Source: Coptis chinensis
Taxonomy: Eukaryota > Streptophyta > Magnoliopsida > Ranunculales > Ranunculaceae
NCBI GenBank assembly: GCA_015680905.1
Contig: CM027384.1
Span: 69,075,001-69,139,000 of the forward strand
Length of the DNA stretch: 64,000 bases
Direction: 5' to 3'
Below are positions 58,544-64,000 of the stretch, in pieces. Below the pieces are notes generated by a model. The model did not search any database and was not told the DNA's origin. It saw only the letters and a program-made list of their open reading frames with translations. Within the stretch, counting starts at the first letter, position 1. Each line of letters opens with the position of its first letter. Both the position numbers and the translations under genes were made by a program.

Positions 58544-59317
58544 CAAATATTTCAACCACTTTATACTTTATACATTACATACTTGATGAATTTAAATAAT
58601 AGTCGGGCGCTGTCGACTACTTAATACTCATATTGCTTTGTGCCTTTGTTGCTTCTATGAACTATCTTGTTCAGGCTACTTCAATTCTGGTTTCAAAAAA
58701 GTCCGAGTCTCTGAACTGTTGACCTGTTGTTGACGAGTGAATTGCAAATTTGTTCAACACTTCAGCTAGGAAGAAGGCTTCTTGCACATACTGAATTCCA
58801 TCTGAATTGCAAATTTCACATACTAGACAATGAAATTTGGATAGAGCAGCCATTTTCTGATACATCAAACTCGGCTTCCAAACTGAAACATTGTACTTCT
58901 TCTTTGTAGGTATAAGCACCATTTTTTCAAATTCTAAGAAGCTATTGGTGTTTGTAATACCAGAAAAATTAAGCCATGAAACTTAGAAGCTATTATTCTA
59001 GAAATCATGCAAATCATTGAAACAGAACTCCATGTAGATAGAGCACAGGATACAGAACAAACATTTTTCCCAGCTTTACCAAAAAACACTTACAATCACT
59101 AGACTAATCACTACCTCCAAATCCAAAAACTTTACAAACTGTTAATTGAATTTACCCTACAATCTACAGCTAACAAAAATTTGCACATCCATACAAAGGA
59201 CTACAGTTAGAGGATGACTAGGGATGATGCCCCCTGTTAACTTTCGGCACCTCGACCTCCTTGTTTGAGCTTCTTTGTGAAGATCCATGGGAATTAATGT
59301 TGTTGGAAATGAGTATC
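58544..59317. other. Unassigned DNA with one possible exon
   Basis: A minus-strand frame at 58922-58671 (LVCEICNSDGIQYVQEAFFL, stop at 58671) has protein-like composition but no recognised family. The remainder, including the sequence next to the PIAL-like pseudogene, may contain that gene's 3' flank. Confidence 0.3.
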
Positions 59318-59869
59318 TAGAGTTCTTTGAGAAACACTAAAAGCGGCGCTATATGTGGTGGTGGTGATGCGGCTTGAACCGATTGAGTTTGTTGAACCAT
59401 ATCTTGGCTAAGAGCGCGAAATAAGCGACCGGATAGAGCTCCTCTCATTCGACCCGGTAGGCCTCGGTTACGATCGATGGCAATTCGTTCAAGACATTAG
59501 ATCTTGCAACATGTGATGTATTTACCCCCCTATGTCCGTCGACAATCATTGGAAAAGATGATCTAGGTGCTTGGAGTTGAACAGGTATGGCGGGTGGTGA
59601 TCTTACAACCTGGGCAGAACGGTTAGCTACCGCTCTAAGATGATTTGCAAGTTACTTGCACCTCCCACTTCCTGACCACCAGCACATAGTGGTCCTCCTT
59701 GTTGAACTTGCAGGGGATGATAATGAGAAGATGTATGTACTGCTGCTGGTGGCGGAAGCCAAAGCCCAGAAGAACTTTTGTAGGAACCTGGAACTTGACT
59801 TGTTGCTGGAAGGCCAACAACCTGTTGCAATGGACTTGGAATGTACGGCCGACCTTGATGATCCCAATT
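59318..59869 (-). pseudogene. PIAL-type E4 SUMO ligase C-terminal fragment, broken
   Basis: Reading minus from a plausible acceptor (TTCTGGCAG) at 59870: QGRPYIPSPLQQVVGLPATS, then after a frameshift near 59640 LRAVANRSAQVV and ARSNVLNELPS, then after another near 59480 GLPGRMRGALSGRLFRALSQ and QQTQSVQAASPP, ending at TAG near 59318. The GRMRGSLSGR-like block and the following Gln-rich stretch are what I recall from the C-terminal region of plant PIAL1/PIAL2 proteins, which extend SUMO chains and take part in silencing. The N-terminal SP-RING is not in this fragment. The retained splice acceptor points to a genomic copy. The family assignment rests on memory of a low-complexity region and is moderate. 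Confidence 0.5.
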
Positions 59870-60267
59870 CTGCCAGAACATAGGTAAACCGAAAGCAGAG
59901 AAGCGTTTAGAAAAGATATACAGAACCAGGTAACTTTATTAACAGATGAAAGCATAAGATTTAGGACAAAAAAAGTTAAATTGGTCCACCAGATTTGACT
60001 CTTTTAAAACGTAGTGTCAGTACATGTATCAAATGTGAAAAGATGTGCTCTTATGTTGTGAGGTTCTAAATGTGGGTGTAACCCTGCAACTAAAGTAATC
60101 CTACCTTATTAGTGCAAGACATAAGCATATAACACATCATAAAAAGAGGCACAACCAGTTATTTATTTCTAACATGAATTAAAGTAGAACTCCTAGATAT
60201 TGTAGGAAAACAAAACGAGTAAGGCTTAGACCTAACCAAATATTAAGCCAAATAAAAAAGTATATGA

Positions 60268-61352
60268 ACTTTTTTTTTTGAAAGTTAAGCTAGGGTTAGG
60301 CAGACCCTCACATTTATTAATATTGAACCCTCCTAGAGTACATTCTATCATTGATCTCCGCATCTACAAAATTTCCAGAAACAACATCCAACAGAGGGAT
60401 AAAAAACACTAACCTATCCTCATTGTTAGTATAGAGAGAAGCTAAATGGTCAGCCAAGCCCATTAGTCTCCCTATATACATGAGTAAAAGAAATATCCAC
60501 AAATTGACTACAAAGGTTCTGAATAAATCGTACTAAATTCAGACAATGCCAAGGTGGCTCTTCTCTCTTGGTAATACTATAGATGGGATTCATAGAGTCA
60601 GAAGCCACGATAAGCTTGGTAAAGCCTTGGTCAATACTGATACTAACCCCAGTTTTAATAGCCAACAACTCTTGATTCAAAATGCACCTGTTAGAGTTAC
60701 TCCCCGAATACGCCAAAACGACCTCTCCTCTCGAATTCCTTATTGCGCCTCCATAGCCGACACCATTTGCCCCAATAGAACCATCTGAGTTAAGCTTTAA
60801 CACATCACTAGGTGACTTGATCTAGGCAACTTCTTTAAATAACTGCGGTCTGAATTTACCCATAATACCCAATCTCTGTAACAGCTGTTGCATCGGCATA
60901 GAATCTACCATCTCTTTTAGCTGAGCTTGCAAGTAGAATTTCATATCCTTAAGTAGCCTTTCTTTGATCACAGTAACTGGATACGACTTATTTCTAAACT
61001 TTCTGTGATTCCTTTCAGTCCAAATATAGTTGACAGCAGCGCACACAAAGACCTTGTACACTTCCATAGACCTTGTACACTTCGGCCACCATATTCCTCT
61101 TTCGACATAGTCTCAGAATACTACTCCATTCTCTGTTCGCATTCCTATCATCAGTAGCAATACCAATGTGTTGCTTAACACCTAACCAAATACTACACCA
61201 TACAATGTGTTGCTTTGGAATATTGACATTGAAAAAACAAATGCTTGGTGTTTTCCCTCTCTTGATTACACAGGCAGCACTTTGAAGAATGCAACACTTT
61301 TTTTTTAATCAACCTGTCTTAAGTAGGAATGCTTCCCGAGAACATCTGCCAT
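60268..61352 (-). pseudogene. L1-type LINE 3' fragment (zinc-binding and RNase H-like domains)
   Basis: Minus strand: a zinc-binding RT-associated motif CCLCNQERENTKHLFFQC at about 61300-61215, a linker at 61067-60822, and an RNase H-like domain at 60803-60450 beginning LKLNSDGSIGANGVGYGGAI (Asp of the first motif present; VASDSMN for the third). It ends in a T-run at 60268-60278 that is the poly(A) tail read on the other strand. Frame breaks are frequent. Its 5' side is cut exactly where the CACTA element begins. Confidence 0.8.
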
Positions 61353-61704
61353 CACTACAAAAAAAAAAAGCTTTTAATGACAACTAAAAGCTGTCATTAT
61401 ACGCTTGTGATGACGGCTTTTGGGTGAGAAAAAAACCGTCATTACTGGGGGCATCATAAAAAGTCTACCAAAACTGTCATTAAATTTATGACGGTTACTA
61501 GAAAGCAGTCTTAAAAGTCATGCTCTAATGACATTTTTTTCATCTGAAAATGTCATAATATGGGTGAGCTATTGTGTCATGTTCTTTCTACCCGTCATGA
61601 TTTCTTAGCAAAAAACGTCAAGAAATGACAGTATTTCTTGACTGATTTTCTTCAATCGTCAAAATTATATTTTTTTTCCAAAAAATAATAATAATTTTTT
61701 TTCA

Positions 61705-61708
<4 letters not shown>

Positions 61709-61793
<85 letters not shown>
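61709..61793. repeat. (AT)n-(AC)n microsatellite
   Basis: About 37 AT units followed by ACACACAC. It causes a spurious minus-strand frame rich in Ile-Tyr. Confidence 0.95.
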
Positions 61794-62019
61794 CTGTAGA
61801 TAATTTATAGTAGAAAGCATTTAAACACAGAAACAATGAACTCCATTGTAGAAACTTGAACCATAACATAATCCATATAAAATTCAAAAACTTTCTCAAT
61901 TATATAATCTCTTCTCAAAAAGTTGTATGTTAATTATATAATTTACATGGTCCAACAAACTCTCATAAACTAATTAAATTTGAACACATCATACAAATAT
62001 TCTAATAAACTATATATTG

Positions 62020-62157
62020 ATCTAAATGAGTCTTCTGCCAAGCTCTGATTCTTTCGTTTCTCAACCATGCATACATTGTTCACTCTCTCCTTTGCAAAAT
62101 GAACTAATGCAAAGATATGAACATTCTCTGCATCAACCAGAGTGCACTTCCATTTCC
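62020..62157 (-). other. Candidate exon inside the CACTA element
   Basis: After an acceptor-like CTGTTACAG on the minus strand, the frame GKWKCTLVDAENVHIFALVH continues open for about 45 codons. It may be a piece of a transposon protein or a captured gene exon. Family unknown. Confidence 0.3.
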
Positions 62158-62389
62158 CTGTAACAGAAAAATCACCTTTTAGTCTATAATAAGTAATAGA
62201 AAAATATACAGCTAACCATATCTTTTAAGCTAAAGGACAAGTGAAGGATGTGCGCACTTCTCTTTTATACGGCTATGTTACAATGGTAGTCATTAGTAAG
62301 CAAAACGAATTAGTCTAAAAAATGCAGACATAGGTTAAACAACTATCCCACAGTTGCTTAATTCACAATAGTAATATATATATATGCAC

Positions 62390-62890
62390 CAACTCTTCAC
62401 ACACTCACATACACACACTTGGCCACCACCTGCACACACGTACTAACATACACACACACTAGCATCCTAACATATATCTGACCACTACCAACATCACCAC
62501 TACCGGAAGCCGCGATCACATATACCGCACCACTACCAAAGAAGACACCACAACATGTCCACACATTGCACACCACCAGTCCACACACTAACTAGTAGCA
62601 CTCACAGCACCACCTGCACACACTCACACACTAGCTAGAAGCAACACCGGGAAGTAGTAGTAGCAGCAGCAGTACCTGCAGCACTAGTCCACTGCATTAT
62701 TAGCTTGTCACACCAACACCGGGAAGTAGTAGTAGCAGCAGCAGTACCTGCAGCACTAGTCCACTGCACTACTAGCTTGTCACACCACTGCACCACCATA
62801 GTCTAACACCACACACTGCACACCACCAGTCCACTCACGACATACACACCACCTCCTAGCACACACTCACATACACACCACCTCCCAGCA
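62390..62890. repeat. CACA/CCA-rich low-complexity region
   Basis: About 500 bp in which the plus strand is strongly A/C-rich (repeated CACACAC, CACCACC, AGTCCAC words) and poor in G. It gives the spurious minus-strand Val/Cys-rich frame. Confidence 0.8.
62643..62786. repeat. 72-bp minisatellite, two units
   Basis: Units start AACACCGGGAAGTAGTAG at 62643 and 62715 and differ by very few bases, including GCATTATTAG versus GCACTACTAG. Confidence 0.92.
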
Positions 62891-62929
62891 AAACCAGTAC
62901 ATATCTCAATTTTTACCAATGGTACGTGT

Positions 62930-64000
62930 TACTCAGAACAAGATAACCATACAAATATACAATTAAGTTAATGTGAAACTTTTATTGACGAACAAAAATT
63001 TGAGAAAACAGCCAATATACACTTAGGTCATGCATCCATATGCTAGGTTCTTAGACCAAGTAAACAACTCAAAACATATATGTTTAAGGTAATAGGCATC
63101 AAGAGTTCAAGGGTGAAACTAATGTAGCAACAAAGAAGTAACAAACATAAGATCTATAGTTACCAGAAAATAGCTATATAGATATTCTAATTGACCAGTC
63201 CACCTTGCATCTAAAGTGTTTCACAATCCAATTGCTAAAACTAAGTAGTGGGCATGACACACATAATTGTGCGTGGCAAGAAAAATTATCATTATTATAC
63301 GACACTTGGGTAGAGTAGAAATGGATGAAGCTAGTGGCTTAAAAACTTTGTCGTGACTTACTAAACCATGGAAGAAGTCCTTGTTTAAGGACTGACATCT
63401 AACACCTACATCCCAAACCCGTTCTTAAAACGTACATGATATGTAAGAACATGTAGAAGAAAGAGCTTACAAGAATGTCGGATTTGTTTATTCAAAAACT
63501 TCAGTTTCACATTGCTTCATGAACGAGTTCTTGAATTTCATAACAAAATAAGAAAAAAAAATTTTAAAAATACAAGACAAAAAATCTGTAAATGAGGTAA
63601 AAGTGCTGCGCCACAAGGTTTATCCCCAAAAAAACCAGAGATAAGTTATAATGCTATAGAAATAATCTTTCAAGATTAAACCATATTTCAACATGTCTAT
63701 ACATCTTATATCTAAAAAGTGCCAATACCATTTCTTATGGACAAGCTTGCTGATACTAATATAGATCAACAATCAAAATCAAGCCACCGAGAAATTACAA
63801 TAAAAAGTTTCGAATTGGATTGTTAACATAAGAAAAGAAATCATTTTTTATAAAAAAAAATTTGCCAAGCACTGTAGCAATCAACTAAAACAAGAAAAAA
63901 TATATATATACCTACCAAATCACACATGACTTATCGACAGGGAAGCATAAGAGATGTGTGAACGATCCTACAAAATCCAAAACTCTTCATCTTCTTCACT
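62930..64000. other. AT-rich DNA without recognisable genes
   Basis: Nothing identifiable was seen on either strand. It is presumably still within the CACTA element or its flank. Confidence 0.4.

Larger units (their letters stand above)
61353..64000. mobile_element. CACTA (En/Spm) element, left end
   Basis: The terminus is CACTACAAAAAAAAAAAGC, the CACTA signature. Subterminal repeats follow in both orientations for about 300 bp: TGACGGTTTT-like and TGTCATTA-like motifs (61380-61660). The preceding CAT could be the 3-bp target duplication. No right terminus (TTTTTGTAGTG) was seen up to the window end, so the element extends beyond it or is decayed. No transposase was recognised. It interrupts a LINE. 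Confidence 0.7.

Noticed and set aside
61702..61899. Minus-strand frame ending in repeated Ile-Tyr
   Set aside because: Read through an AT/AC microsatellite.
62397..62588. Val/Cys-rich minus-strand frame
   Set aside because: It is the complement of CACA/CCA-rich low-complexity DNA.
62643..62786. Repeat array as CRISPR-like
   Set aside because: The two units are directly adjacent with no spacers, and the DNA is clearly plant nuclear.

Overview
This window is nuclear DNA from a flowering plant, most likely a eudicot. The signs are spliced plant-type genes (a CYP76A-like cytochrome P450, a fragment resembling a PIAL SUMO ligase, a cytosolic pyruvate kinase remnant), AT-rich intergenic DNA, and a dense set of plant transposable elements: Ty1/copia, Ty3/gypsy, L1-type LINE, hAT, PIF/Harbinger, CACTA and Helitron-like ends. 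Species cannot be fixed from the sequence. Only one host gene looks intact, the P450 at 24503-26200. Most of the rest is transposons, often nested, and their remains.

Layout. 1-684: right end of a hAT-type element. 1751-3660: complete small non-autonomous LTR element, minus strand. 5505-10419: gypsy-type LTR element, minus strand, with a degenerate non-LTR reverse transcriptase carrying a restriction-like endonuclease inserted inside it on the plus strand. 11683-12676: complete hAT-type element. 12908-16191: truncated L1. Short exon-like segments at 3773-3967, 12731-12845, 16306-16417 and 16824-16973, all readable on the plus strand, may be remnants of one host gene whose introns filled with transposons, but no product was recognised. 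17244-21385: composite PIF/Harbinger-like element. 24503-26200: P450. 28714-34026: a 2.64-kb tandem duplication. 29246-38511: second, interrupted copy of the Harbinger-like composite. 39584-40382: two MITEs. 41015-41810: pyruvate kinase pseudogene. 42843-58476: copia element with a solo LTR in its right LTR, itself broken by gypsy material. 59318-59869: PIAL-like pseudogene. 60268-61352: L1 fragment cut by a CACTA element that starts at 61353 and runs off or decays before the window end.

The most interesting structure is the Harbinger-like composite. Both copies have related terminal inverted repeats, 3-bp target duplications (TAA and TCA), a Myb/SANT-like NAM-associated ORF1 at one end and a convergent plant mobile domain (PMD) gene at the other. 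There is no room for a DDE nuclease in copy A. Two copies at different sites with the same gene pair suggest that the unit moved as a whole, with the nuclease supplied in trans. In copy A ORF1 is still open as a two-exon 333-residue gene, while the PMD genes of both copies are broken.

Limits: all calls were made by eye from sequence and remembered family features. No alignment, search or structure prediction was run, and boundaries given without a target duplication are approximate.
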